DNA of 64,000 nt from DATLMR01 sp964615905 (lineage in GTDB: Bacteria > Acidobacteriota > Blastocatellia > UBA7656), in the NCBI GenBank assembly GCA_964615905.1, contig CAZTUB010000009.1:217568-281567 (forward strand), given 5' to 3'. The notes below the pieces were generated by a model. That model searched no databases. It was not told the origin of the DNA and saw only the letters and a program-made list of their open reading frames with translations. Position numbers and translations under genes: made by a program. Positions within the stretch are counted from its first letter, which is position 1; each line of letters opens with the position of its first letter. Of the stretch, positions 48,710-58,400 are shown piece after piece.

Positions 48710-48988
48710 CTATTTGCCTTTTTTGCAGGCGTCGAGAAACATTTTAGTCTCAAAGGCGGCGACAACTGTACAGGACGGATTATGGTTGCCGCCGCAAGTT
48801 TTTTGTCAAAGAAATTTTACATCCGTATAGAAGGTTATACTTCTATTATTTAGGAAGGCCTGCCTGCGCAAAGTAAGTGACCGGGCGATAAATGCGCGCT
48901 CGAACCTGTAGCATTGGAGCTTTTGTTGCATAGCCTCTCGTGACAAAGCTTGCCTGGCGCAAGCTCAAGATTAAAGGAGATAACCGAT
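48710..48988. other. Promoter region of the first outer-membrane barrel gene
   Basis: No gene. A good sigma-70-like pair is TTGTCA (48803-48808), 17 bases, TATAGA (48826-48831). The ribosome site AAAGGAGAT (48973-48981) precedes the ATG at 48989. Confidence 0.5.
48803..48831 (+). promoter_or_regulatory. Candidate sigma-70 promoter
   Basis: TTGTCA at 48803-48808 and TATAGA at 48826-48831 with 17-base spacing, about 155 bases upstream of the outer-membrane protein ATG. Confidence 0.5.
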
Positions 48989-49573
48989 ATGCGTAAATTC
49001 ATGATAATTTCTGCGTTCATCCTGTTGGTATCAATCCCGGCACGAGCGCAAGACAGCTATCCGACGGTAGAAGTTTTCGGCGGCTACTCGTACTTCAGCG
49101 CAGACGTAAGTCTTGACGACCCGTTTGATGATGACGGAGACGATTTCTTTGACCAGCGCGAGGGTTTTCACGGCGCTGGTTTCAGCCTCGCGGGCAATTT
49201 TTCAAGAAGCGTCGGCCTGGTAGCCGATTTCAGCTATCACAAAAAAGAGCTTGATGTCCCTTTCTTCGCTGACGAGATTGACAGGAGCGCGTTCACGTTC
49301 TTGTTCGGGCCGCGATTTACGGCTCGCGGAGACAGGGTCGACGCCTTTGGCCACATCCTGATCGGCGGCGTAAGAACAAAGACTGAAGATTTCGACTCCG
49401 AAACCGACCTCGCATTAGGCGTAGGCGGCGGCATCGACATCAAAGCGACAGACAAGTTCGCCATACGCCTGATACAGCTCGACTACATACCTGTCCGCGC
49501 CGAAGGTCCTTTCGGGGACAAAGAGTGGTTCCATAACCTCCGCTTCCAGATAGGCGGCGTCCTCCGCTGGTAA
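48989..49573 (+). CDS. Outer-membrane beta-barrel protein (OmpA/OprF-like fold)
   Basis: Starts at ATG 48989 after AAAGGAGAT, giving 194 residues with signal peptide MRKFMIISAFILLVSIPARAQ (21 residues). The body shows alternating beta strands typical of eight-stranded barrels (VEVFGGYSYFSADV, GFSLAGNFSRSVGLVADF, FTFLFGPRFTARGD, FAIRLIQLDYIPVRAE). It is paralogous to the next gene but more acidic in its first loop (DDPFDDDGDDFFDQ). Copy 3 of the heptamer repeat lies between the two paralogs. Confidence 0.87.
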   Translation: MRKFMIISAFILLVSIPARAQDSYPTVEVFGGYSYFSADVSLDDPFDDDGDDFFDQREGFHGAGFSLAGNFSRSVGLVADFSYHKKELDVPFFADEIDRSAFTFLFGPRFTARGDRVDAFGHILIGGVRTKTEDFDSETDLALGVGGGIDIKATDKFAIRLIQLDYIPVRAEGPFGDKEWFHNLRFQIGGVLRW

Positions 49574-49579
49574 CTTTGG

Positions 49580-49680
49580 GAAGTGACAAGTAAACAGTGA
49601 CAAGTGACAAGAAGGAGACGGGACAGTTTATGGCTTCTCCTCTCTTGTCACTTGTCACTCGTCACTTGTCACTTCTTTTT
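49580..49680. repeat. Heptamer inverted repeat, copy 3
   Basis: Left arm 49580-49611, centre of 32 bases (itself partly self-complementary, AAGGAG with CTTCTCC), right arm 49644-49675, followed by TTTTT, so it may act as an intrinsic terminator. The flank TAACTTTGGGAA recurs beside copy 5. Confidence 0.85.
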
Positions 49681-49710
49681 GCATTCCGACGTGTGCGGCC
49701 GGCGTTAATA

Positions 49711-49721
49711 GATTGTATACT
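49711..49721 (+). promoter_or_regulatory. Candidate -10 element GATTGTATACT
   Basis: TATACT at 49716-49721 about 60 bases upstream of the ATG at 49780. No clear -35. The same 11-mer precedes the SpoU gene. Confidence 0.35.
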
Positions 49722-49779
49722 GGCGGTCAGTCATTAAAGATGCAGATGGGACCGAAACAACTCCTAAGGAGATGAAGAT

Positions 49780-50310
49780 ATGCGAAAGGTGTTTATGTTT
49801 TTAGCGGCGCTGTTTTTGGCAGCGGCTCCGGCTAAAGCTCAAAGCGACTACCCAAGCTCGGAAATCTTTGGCGGGTATGCCTACATGAGTTCGGACACCG
49901 GGTTTGATCGAGAGAACATGCACGGGTGGGGCGTAAGCTTTGCGGGCAACGTAAGCGAGAAATGGGGTTTCGTAGCGGAGTTCAGCGGTCTTTACGGAGA
50001 GACGCAGTTTATCGCCACTGACCTCGACCATAATGTAACGACCTTTATGTTCGGGCCTCGTTATTCCGGTCGATCAGGCGCGGCTACGGGGTTTGCGCAC
50101 GTCCTCGTAGGCGGGGCGAGAATAAGGATTGAAAACACGTCGGCCACAAAACTCGCGCTGGCCGTAGGCGGTGGCGTCGATGTCAACGTGAGCGACAACA
50201 TAGCCATCCGCGCGGTTCAGGCCGACTACCTGCCGATTCGCAGCTTCTTCGACGGGTGGACGCATAACCTTCGACTACAGACGGGCGTCGTCATAAAGCT
50301 GGGCCAGTAG
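49780..50310 (+). CDS. Outer-membrane beta-barrel protein (paralog)
   Basis: 176 residues with signal peptide (MRKVFMFLAALFLAAAPAKA) and the same strand pattern as the gene before (SEIFGGYAYMSSDT, GVSFAGNVSEKWGFVAEFSG, NVTTFMFGPRYSG, LALAVGGGVDVNVSDNIAIR). It appears to be a tandem duplicate of the previous gene. A terminator follows. Confidence 0.87.
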   Translation: MRKVFMFLAALFLAAAPAKAQSDYPSSEIFGGYAYMSSDTGFDRENMHGWGVSFAGNVSEKWGFVAEFSGLYGETQFIATDLDHNVTTFMFGPRYSGRSGAATGFAHVLVGGARIRIENTSATKLALAVGGGVDVNVSDNIAIRAVQADYLPIRSFFDGWTHNLRLQTGVVIKLGQ

Positions 50311-50337
50311 AAAGTGGCGGCCCGTCCGGCGTGATTG

Positions 50338-50363
50338 AAGGGGAGGCTTATTGCCTCCCTTTT
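50338..50363 (+). terminator. Intrinsic terminator after the second barrel gene
   Basis: Stem AAGGGGAGGC/GCCTCCCTTT with loop TTATT and a following TTTGCTTT. Confidence 0.8.
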
Positions 50364-50434
50364 GCTTTATGTCGCTTGACATCGAGTAATCAGAATCATA
50401 TAAGACGCGTGAAGAAAATCACGGAGGAAAAGCC

Positions 50435-51076
50435 ATGTCTTCAGAAGGAGCGAAAGGGGCGAACGCGCGAGGGATCGACGTTTCGCATTTTCAGGGAACA
50501 ATCAACTGGAACGAGGTGAAACAGGGCGGCATCAGTTTCGGGTTCGCCAAAGCGACAGAAGGTCTAAATACAAACGACGCCATGTTTCAAACTAACTGGG
50601 CGGGGATGCAAGCGGCGGGGATAATACGCGGCACGTACCACTTCTTCCACGCTTCCGAAGATGCTACGGCGCAGGCGAACCATTTTTTGAGCAAAGTTCA
50701 GATCGGCCCCGACGACCTGCCGCCCGTGCTCGACGTGGAGCAAGGCGGGCTCGATCACGTCACAAATCAAGCCGAGATATTAAACGGCGTAAAGACATGG
50801 CTCGACGTGGTTGCAACCAAGGTCGGACGCACACCTATCGTCTACGCAAGCCCCGCCTTCGCCAACGAATACTTTGCAGGAGAGCTTGGAAGCTATCCCC
50901 TATGGCTTGCCGAATACGGCGTGTCACAGCCCAAGATACCGACGGGCTGGAAGACCTGGACCTTCTGGCAATACTCGCAATACGGCAAGGCGACCGGCGT
51001 CGCGGGCAGCGCCGACCTCGACTACTTCAACGGGACTGTAGACGACCTGCTCGCTTTTATAAAAGTCGGCGAATGA
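50435..51076 (+). CDS. Glycoside hydrolase family 25 lysozyme without signal peptide
   Basis: A 213-residue muramidase that cuts peptidoglycan. GH25 hallmarks are GIDVSHFQG, FGFAKATEG, GTYHFFHA, PPVLDVEQ and FWQYSQYGKATGVAGSADLDYF. The catalytic Asp/Glu pair is in the VLDVE segment. GGAGG precedes the ATG. No signal peptide is visible, so release may be by lysis, holin-like help, or a missed start upstream. Confidence 0.9.
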   Translation: MSSEGAKGANARGIDVSHFQGTINWNEVKQGGISFGFAKATEGLNTNDAMFQTNWAGMQAAGIIRGTYHFFHASEDATAQANHFLSKVQIGPDDLPPVLDVEQGGLDHVTNQAEILNGVKTWLDVVATKVGRTPIVYASPAFANEYFAGELGSYPLWLAEYGVSQPKIPTGWKTWTFWQYSQYGKATGVAGSADLDYFNGTVDDLLAFIKVGE

Positions 51077-51323
51077 TAAAACGGGGCGGTCTGTAGGAGC
51101 AAACGCCGGGCTTGTAAGAACAAAAATCCGGGCGGGGGCGTGGCCGCGAAGTTTGGCAAGGACAGCAACGAATACGAGATGGCGGGCGGCACTCGTAAGA
51201 GCGAGCGGAATCGGGCAGCGCGCCCAACCGAAGCCGGGTCTACTCCCCCGGCATGATCGAACACGATTATCAAAGGCGACTGCGCGCGGCGTGATGTCCG
51301 GGATTCAACGCCGCGCGCATTTA

Positions 51324-51716
51324 CTATTGCGAGTCCAGCACTGCTGGTCCCCACGAGTTGTCAACAACGATGCGCCACCCGCCGTCGGTCTGCTTGCGTA
51401 AGATCACCGATGCGTAGGACTCTCTTTTTATCTCCGCTCCGTCCGCAGTCGTGCCGGAATATCTCCACTTCGATGTAAACAACGCTATGTCACCCGTCTC
51501 TATGACATGGGTTTTCTCTTGCTTAGCGGTTCCCCTGATGTTGGCGAGTATCCATTCAAATGCTTCTCGCAACTCGGTCTTCCCTCTCGCGAGTCTCCCC
51601 GGCTCAAGTACGACTGTTGCCCCGTCTTCGTAGAAACCCAGGATTGCATCAATATCGCCGCTATTAAACGCCTGATCGAGCAACTCTACGGCTTCCAGTG
51701 GGCTTTGCGCAATCAT
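51324..51716 (-). CDS. SnoaL-like/DUF4440 protein
   Basis: A 130-residue NTF2-fold protein (LLDQAFNSGDIDAILGFYED, GKTELREAFEWILANIRG, WRIVVDNSW) similar to YybH-type proteins. The fold serves many small-molecule enzymes and binding proteins; substrate unknown. It is downstream of carbonic anhydrase on the same strand. Confidence 0.8.
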   Translation of the reverse strand: MIAQSPLEAVELLDQAFNSGDIDAILGFYEDGATVVLEPGRLARGKTELREAFEWILANIRGTAKQEKTHVIETGDIALFTSKWRYSGTTADGAEIKRESYASVILRKQTDGGWRIVVDNSWGPAVLDSQ

Positions 51717-51727
51717 TGTTTCCTCCG

Positions 51728-52367
51728 CTATTGATAACCGTCAGGCACGCCGTCAAAGAAATCGACGAGCCCTGTCTCAAGCGAGTATTCCGCGCCCACA
51801 ACTACCAGCCCCTCTCTCTGTATCATCTGCTCGATCAGCTGCGAGCCGTGTCGAAGATGGCTTGCGGAGGCGCGGATGTTTGCGCGGACGGCGTGCCGGA
51901 CCAGGGCGTCGGGGTCGTGACGGAACTCTGTCGCTAGCAAACCTTCCACCGATGGGCGAACACGGTCCACGATTGAATGGAGGTTTGGCGACTGGCTCGT
52001 GGTAGGCCGCTGAAGCTCTTCAAGCGTCGCCTGGATGGCCCCGCACCGTGANNNNNNNNNNGCCCAGGACTACCACGAGCCGCGTGCTGAACCGCTCGGC
52101 GGCGAACTCGACGCTGCCGACTTGAGAAGGAGCGACGATATTACCGGCAACGCGTATGACAAACAGATCGCCCAGGCCCTGGTCGAAGACTATCTCTACA
52201 GGCACCCTGGAGTCGGAACAGCCTAAAATGACGGCGAACGGCTCCTGGCCTGCCGCCAGCTCGTTGCGGCGCGTACGGCTCATTAGCGTGTCGCGGTTCG
52301 GAGCGTCCGACACGAAGCGGCTGTTTCCGTCTCGCAAGCGTTCGAGCGCTTCTCGCGCTGAGATCAT
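51728..52367 (-). CDS. Beta-carbonic anhydrase, interrupted by an assembly gap
   Basis: A zinc enzyme for CO2/bicarbonate. The N-terminal part (from 52367) has zinc Cys50 in GCSDSR with the Asp52-Arg54 dyad. After the gap the reading continues as SRCGAIQATLEEL, so the second zinc Cys is present and the His lies inside the gap; the C-terminal region ends with YSLETGLVDFFDG at 51728. Frames on each side fit only if the true gap is a multiple of three, most simply three bases. With that the length would be about 210 residues, normal for the family. This is one broken gene, not two. Confidence 0.9.
52052..52061. other. Assembly gap (10 N)
   Basis: Ten N within the carbonic anhydrase gene. Both flanks are the same protein and only a frame correction is needed, so this is a scaffold join of arbitrary length, not biology. 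Confidence 0.95.
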
Positions 52368-52410
52368 CGATCTTTTATCCTTATCCGGTTAAGGCTGCCA
52401 GGCTCACTGG

Positions 52411-52794
52411 TCAGACCTGGTAGATTTGTATGAGGTTTCCGCAAGTGTCGTCAAAGACGGCGATGGTGACCGGACCGGCTTCTATCGGCTCCTGGCTAAA
52501 GACCACGCCCAGCTTTTTCAGCCTTTCATACTCGGCCTGAATATCGTCAACGGCAAGCGCTGTTAAAGGTATCCCGGCCTTAAAAAGAGCTTCCTGGTAG
52601 GTCCGTGCAGCCGGGAAGCGGTTTGGCTCAAGAACCAGTTCAATATCGTCCCCGCCTTCGGGCGAGACGACCGTCAGCCACCTGTCTTCACCAACCGGCA
52701 CCTCTGTCTTTTTCACAAAACCAAGAACCTCTGTATAAAAATTAAGCGCCTTGTCCTGGTCGTCTACCAGAATGCTGCTCAGTTTTATCTTCAT
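52411..52794 (-). CDS. VOC family (glyoxalase-like) protein
   Basis: A 127-residue vicinal oxygen chelate protein with two beta-alpha-beta modules: KLSSILVDDQDKALNFYTEV and PLTALAVDDIQAEYERLKKL, ending AVFDDTCGNLIQIYQV, where the final acidic residues would hold a metal. The substrate is unknown. It lies upstream of carbonic anhydrase on the same strand. Confidence 0.9.
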   Translation of the reverse strand: MKIKLSSILVDDQDKALNFYTEVLGFVKKTEVPVGEDRWLTVVSPEGGDDIELVLEPNRFPAARTYQEALFKAGIPLTALAVDDIQAEYERLKKLGVVFSQEPIEAGPVTIAVFDDTCGNLIQIYQV

Positions 52795-52909
52795 AATTCC
52801 AGCCTCGGATTGCGGGCGGGCGCTTTCAAACCCTCCGGCCTCGTGTTCGCGCGGTGATTCTTCAGGGCACAGCCGAGCGGTGTGCCCTGTGCTTCGACTG
52901 GCTAAAGGC

Positions 52910-54067
52910 TCAAGCCGATGCGCCTTCGCGTATCAGCGCGCGCCCTATCACCATTCGCTGTATCTGGTTTGTGCCTTCGTAAATCTGCGTGATCTTGGCG
53001 TCGCGCATGAACTTCTCAATCGGGTATTCGCGGCTGTAGCCGTACCCGCCGAAAAGCTGGACGGCATCGGTCGCCACTCGCATCGCGGTGTCTGTGGCAA
53101 AGACTTTTGACATCGCCGAAATCTTCGACACGTCTTTGACGCCCGCATCGACCGCACGCGCGGCGGCGTAGACAAGGTGGCGCGCGGCTTCGACCTGAGT
53201 GGCGAGGTCTGCGAGCATAAACTGTATGCCCTGAAACGAGGCTATCGACTGGCCGAACTGCTGTCGCTGTTTTGTGTACTCAAGGGCGAGATCGAGCGCG
53301 CCCTGCGCTATCCCCAACCCCTGAGCCGCAACAAACGGACGGGCCACGTCGAGCGTCATCATGGCGTGTTTGAAGCCGCGCCCTTCTGCGCCGCCGAGTA
53401 AGCTGTCAGGCCCTACGCGACAATCTTTGAAGTGCGTTTCGTTGACGGGCACGCAGCGTATCCCCATAAGGTCTTCGCGCTTGCCTACCTCAAACCCTTC
53501 CGCGCCGCGCTCGACTATAAACCCTGTCACGCCGCGCGTGCCGCGCTCCGGGTTCACGGTAGCAAAGACGGTAAAGACGCTCGCGGCCGCGCCGTTGGTG
53601 GTCCACTTCTTGTCGCCCGTTATGCTGTAATCATCCCCGTTGCGGACGGCGCGCGTAGAAAGGCTGCCCGCGTCCGACCCGGCGTCTTTTTCCGAAAGCG
53701 CGAAAGAGATCAGCTTGTTCCCCTGAGCTATATCGGGCAGGTACTTCTTCTTCTGCTCCTCGGTCCCACCCATCACTATGGGGAGCGACCCTAACGCGTT
53801 GACCACGTATGTGCATCCGATACCGCCGCAGATGCGCGAGATCTCTTCGACCACCAGGCAGAGGTTCAAAAGCCCCGCGCCCGACCCGCCGTAATCCTTG
53901 GGGATCCAGACCCCCATCAGCCCTTCTTTCTTAAGAGCCTCGATGACGCTCCACGGGTACTCGCCCGTGCGGTCAAGCTCCGCCGCCACGGGCTTGACGT
54001 ACTGCTCGGCAATCCCGCGCGCGAGATCACGATAACGGATGTTCTCTTTAGTCAGTAGCTCGTCCAC
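52910..54067 (-). CDS. Acyl-CoA dehydrogenase
   Basis: A 385-residue FAD enzyme that introduces the alpha,beta double bond in acyl-CoA. Markers are FALSEKDAGSDAGSL, KKWTTNGAAASVFTVFA, QLFGGYGYSREYPIEKFMRDA and TQIYEGTNQIQRMVIGR, in which the Glu of YEGT is the catalytic base. The chain-length preference is unknown. AAGGAGGGTTG precedes the start. Copy 4 of the heptamer repeat is upstream. Confidence 0.95.
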   Translation of the reverse strand: MDELLTKENIRYRDLARGIAEQYVKPVAAELDRTGEYPWSVIEALKKEGLMGVWIPKDYGGSGAGLLNLCLVVEEISRICGGIGCTYVVNALGSLPIVMGGTEEQKKKYLPDIAQGNKLISFALSEKDAGSDAGSLSTRAVRNGDDYSITGDKKWTTNGAAASVFTVFATVNPERGTRGVTGFIVERGAEGFEVGKREDLMGIRCVPVNETHFKDCRVGPDSLLGGAEGRGFKHAMMTLDVARPFVAAQGLGIAQGALDLALEYTKQRQQFGQSIASFQGIQFMLADLATQVEAARHLVYAAARAVDAGVKDVSKISAMSKVFATDTAMRVATDAVQLFGGYGYSREYPIEKFMRDAKITQIYEGTNQIQRMVIGRALIREGASA

Positions 54068-54145
54068 TCTTCAACCCTCCTTCATGATCATGACTGGCGG
54101 ATTGTATAAGCACGCAACGGCGAGGTCAAACGAATGATCAGAGAT

Positions 54146-54236
54146 CGTAAACCGTGAACCGTAAACCGTGACAAGTCAGAGGGACCGATAGTCTCGCCTG
54201 CTCTCTCTTGTCACGGTTTACGGTTCACGGTTCACG
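54146..54236. repeat. Heptamer inverted repeat, copy 4 (variant units)
   Basis: Left arm 54146-54175 (units GTAAACC, GTGAACC, GTAAACC, GTGACAAG), centre of 31 bases, right arm 54207-54236. The arms pair along 30 bases with one mismatch. The unit consensus differs from the other copies (C instead of A at position 7), so this is a divergent member. It ends 10 bases before the stop of the Zn-protease gene. Confidence 0.8.
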
Positions 54237-54245
54237 CAGAGAGTG

Positions 54246-55280
54246 TCAGTCCTCAATACTGAGTTCCGAGAGAAGGAATATATTGTCGGCAGACATGACG
54301 TAGAGTTGCTCTTCTACGTGCTCGCGCAACTGGGCGGGCGTCATTCGCACCATCTCTTCAAGGCTGAGCCCCGCAAGCAGCCGCTTTGTCACCTCGTAGC
54401 CGAGCAGATAACCGCCGCGCGGCGGCAACTCTTCGAGCGAAGCGTTTGTAAACCACTGCTCGTACCTTTCCGGCGGCGCGTCGTCCCTGATTAGCTCAAG
54501 GAACTGCTGGCAGTTCCCAACAAGCTCTTGCTGCTGACGGGCCAGCTCCTCGTCGGAAAAGTGCAGGTAAAGCGTCTGCGGACGGTAAGGGAAAAGCGCC
54601 TCGGAGCCCGCGACGGCCATACCCTCTACGATCAAAGGCAGGTGCGGCGTGCGAAGCTCTGACCGGTCAGGGTCCGCGAAGAGATACCCGAAATGATAGA
54701 GGTGGAAAAATTCGTGCGCGACGGCGACTTGAAGCTGCTCAACCGGATAAGCGGCAAGCATCTCGGCTCCGAGACAAAGCGTGTCGGGCAGGCCCTCCGC
54801 GTTGGCGACCGGCCGCACGGAGCCGTCAAACCTGTACAGGCTCAAGCCTATGTAAATGTCTGTGCGCTGCCTGTAATCTTGAAAGCGGAGCTTGAAATGG
54901 GCCAGCGTCTCGACGACTATGTCTTTGATCCGCAGGTTCAGGTCGCGAAGCTGGTCGATCTGGTCCGGCACGCGCGCCAGAAACATATCGAGCAGGAATC
55001 GACGCTCCTCTTCGCTGGCGTCGCGATATACGGCCCGGTCGAAATAGTCCTGATGCTTGCTCTCGACCATCCGCTGCCACAGCCTCCGCTGCCGTCGCGG
55101 GCTCTTGCCTTTAGCCTGTTCCCAGAACAGGAAAAAGTCGTCGAGCACGTTTACGACTTTGTGGCCTTCAAGCAGGGTCTGTTCAAACCTTGCCCAGTCC
55201 GGGCGGGCGTAGGCGGCGGGCACATTTCCCAGCAGGGCGACAAGGGCGACCGTCAATGTGATCTTCTTAAAAGCTTGCAT
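54246..55280 (-). CDS. Secreted DUF2268-type zinc protease
   Basis: ATG 55280 after AAGGAAG gives 344 residues with a signal peptide (ITLTVALVALLGNVPAAYA). The HEFFH zinc motif spans His189-His193, with Glu219 in EGMAVAGSEA as probable third ligand, and a conserved GYLLGYEVTKRLLAG near 290-304 as in DUF2268 predicted Zn-dependent proteases. The substrate is unknown. A frame extending to 55550 overlaps the MFS-synthase gene and is not used. Confidence 0.78.
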   Translation of the reverse strand: MQAFKKITLTVALVALLGNVPAAYARPDWARFEQTLLEGHKVVNVLDDFFLFWEQAKGKSPRRQRRLWQRMVESKHQDYFDRAVYRDASEEERRFLLDMFLARVPDQIDQLRDLNLRIKDIVVETLAHFKLRFQDYRQRTDIYIGLSLYRFDGSVRPVANAEGLPDTLCLGAEMLAAYPVEQLQVAVAHEFFHLYHFGYLFADPDRSELRTPHLPLIVEGMAVAGSEALFPYRPQTLYLHFSDEELARQQQELVGNCQQFLELIRDDAPPERYEQWFTNASLEELPPRGGYLLGYEVTKRLLAGLSLEEMVRMTPAQLREHVEEQLYVMSADNIFLLSELSIED

Positions 55281-55449
55281 CAGTGGCTTCCTTTCAGTCG
55301 GTCCACTTTGCTCAGGATCAGCCATTTTTATTGATGATCGGAAGCGCCGCCTCATTCGCCGACCGGCGCTATCTGGAAGAACGCCCAGTTGGTGGAAAAG
55401 TTGCAGCCTGATTACTTTAATCCAAAATTGGGGAAACTCAAACGAAATT

Positions 55450-58400
55450 TTAAGGGAAAGGCATGTTCGGGCCGGGGGCGGTACTGAGATCGCTCCCTTT
55501 GAACCGCTCATACAGGGTGAACTCGATGTCCGCTTCGTCGTACATCTCAAGCCTTCGGTATGCGCGGCTCAGGTGATAATGGGCCAGGGCGTGTTCGGGC
55601 TGCGCGACCAGGGCGCGTTTCAGTTCCGCGACGGCCCGCCGTGTCAAAATGTCGTCGAGCGTGCGCGAAGACAACCTCTCGTAGACCGCGCCGAGCTGAT
55701 AGTGGCCTTCCGGGTCGGCGGGCGCAAGCCGCGTGTACTCTTCGAGCATCTGAACGGCTTCTTCAAAAAGGCCGAGCGCGACAAGCGACGTCCCGAAGTT
55801 GAGATAGAAGGTCGGGATGCTTCGCGTGTAGGGCCCGTCGGGAAGCGTCTTGCGGTATTCGACGGCGGCGCGGGCGGCATCGCCCCCGGCCTGGTATGCC
55901 AGCCCGCGCAGGTGATGGCCTCGCGCGCTGTCCGGCTCTGCCGCTATCGCCTTGTCGAGATAACTCGACGCCCGCGCCAGGTCCTGCTTTGTCAGGTATA
56001 GCTTGCCCAGGTTTATCAGGGTGTAGTAATGCGCCGGGTTGATCGCGAGCGCCTGCTGCCACGCCTCAATTGCGCCAGTCTCGTCATTACGTGCAAACCG
56101 AAGCTCGCCGAGCACGCTGCGGGCGCGCGCCGTCTGTGAAAGCTCAAGCGAGTAGTTGACCAGCTGCTCGGCCCGCGCCGTGTCGTTGCGCTTGATCGCT
56201 CCGAGCGCCGATTCGAGCAGGAACCCCGCCTCGTCGCCCCCGCCTTTTATGTAGCGCGAAGGCGCGGCCGCTTCGTCGAGCAACGCCGCGACGTTGCGCT
56301 GCACGGTCTCCTCATCGAGGCCGACGCGGCGCGGCGCGTTGAACTCGATCAGCGCGTTGTCGTCGGTGTTCAGAGGCGCATTGCTCGCAAACCTGTTGAC
56401 CTCTTCCGGCCCCAGATAAAGCCGCGATATGAGGTCGGAAGGCAGCGTTGTGTTTATCCGCTTGTGGTCCGCGCCGATCTTCGGGTCGTTGAAGTGCGCG
56501 CTCATGGCGGCAAGGTCCAGCCGGCGCTCGCTCTTGCTGCCAAGCAGCATCAAGTCGCCTTCCGCGCCTCGAAAAACGTAGACGTAAGGGAACGCCGCGC
56601 GGAACGTGGCGACGAGCGTCTTCAAATCATCGGGCGACATCTCGTATATCTGAAGCCACTGGCTAAAGACGCCGTCGTCTTTCAAGCGGTCCGCGCCGCG
56701 CTTGAAATATTCGAGCGTGAAGAGGTTCGCCACCCCCGTCAGCCACGGGTTCGACGGCTCCGAAACTATCACGTCGAACTTCTCGTCGGTGGTGAAGATA
56801 AAATTCCGCCCGTCGTTTGAGATCAGCCGCAGGCGCGGGTCGTCGAGCGGGCGGTTGTTGAACTCGTTGAAGTAGTGCGAAGCCTCGACAATCGCGGGCT
56901 CAAGCTCTACGCAGGTGACGCGCTTTACGGGAAACTGCTCGATAGACCCTAAAGTTATCCCGCTGCCCAGGCCGATAACAAGAACGTCGTCGGTCTGCTC
57001 GCGGACAAATAGCGGAAGCGTCCCTATCAATATCTGTGTCGGCATATCGCCGGTCGTCGACGCTTCGGGCTTGCCGTTGGCCTTCAGCACGCGGTTCGCG
57101 CCTACCTGCTGCACGACCACCGTGGCCGTGATGCCTTCCTTATAAAAGACTGTCTCGCCCTGCCCCCGCTTGAGGTACTGGTCAAACTCCTGCCGGTTCA
57201 TCTTGGCAAGCGACGGCGCGTAGCGATAGACCGCGCTCGACATCACATCCGAATCCCACGGCGGCTCGAACAAGACGACGACAACGATAAGAGCAGCCGA
57301 GACTGCTGCGGCAACCAGTCGCGAGCGGGCGGGCAGAGCGAAAGCCGCCCGGCCTTTGCTTGAAGCACCTTTGTTTGAATCGCCTTTGATCGAGATGGCT
57401 TTGCTTGAGCTATTTTTACTCGCGCGCTTTTTGGGTTTCGCTTCGGCGCGACTCTTCGCGGGTTCGCTCCGGGCGAGAAAGAAGAGCGCGGCTGAGACGA
57501 CAAAGTTGAGCGCGATGCAGACCCTCAAACTCCCAAGAAGGCCGAGCCACGGGATCAGAATAAACCCGCTGGCGAAAGAGCCTATGATCGAGCCGAGCGT
57601 ATTGGCGGCGTAAGCGTCGCCGACCGTCTGGCCCGTCGTTCGATTGCGCGGGCCGCTTGCGACTATCTTGACCACGAGCGGAAAGAGCGCGCCCAAAAGG
57701 AGAGTCGGCACGATTATCACAAGCGCCGCGACGAGAAATCGCACAAGCAAGAGCACCGAAAAAGCTGTCGGGTCTATCCAGCGGTAGAACTGCACGAAGA
57801 TATAAGGCAGGTCGTTGAACAGGTACGCCCCGGCAAAAGACGAAATCCCCACGCCGACTTCGAGCAATGCGAATGTGAACACGGGCCGCGTTATCCTGTC
57901 GACGAAACGTGACGCGACCGATGCGCCGACCGCGAGCCCTATCAAAAACGTCGTCAGCATGATAGAGAAGGCGTATACGGACGAGCCGATGATCAGCGCC
58001 AGCACGCGGCTCCATATCACTTCATACGAAAGGGCGATGAAGCCGCTCAAAGCAAACGCGACCAGCGCTATTACAACCTTGCGCCGGTCGAGCGGGACCG
58101 CTTGCTCCGGGGTCTTTGGCTCATCCTGCGCGCGCGTTTCGCCATCGGTTTCGGCGGCCGGATTGCCCGCCTCTTCGACGCGAGAAACCGACAGCGCCAC
58201 AAATCCAAGCAGTATGTTTATAGCGGCGGCAGTGATCGTTGCCGCGCGCATCCCAAGCGTCGGGATCAGGACAAAGCCCGTCGCCGCCGCGCCGAGGACC
58301 GCGCCGAACGTGTTGAGCGAGTAGAGCGAGCCTACGCGCAAGCCTATGCGCTCGCGCTCGCGCGCGTAGTAATTTGCAAGCACGGGCAGGGTCGCGCCCA

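Noticed and set aside
52020..52367. Separate truncated carbonic anhydrase ending in a novel C-terminus
   Set aside because: The C-terminus arises only from reading ten N in the wrong frame; both halves belong to one gene.
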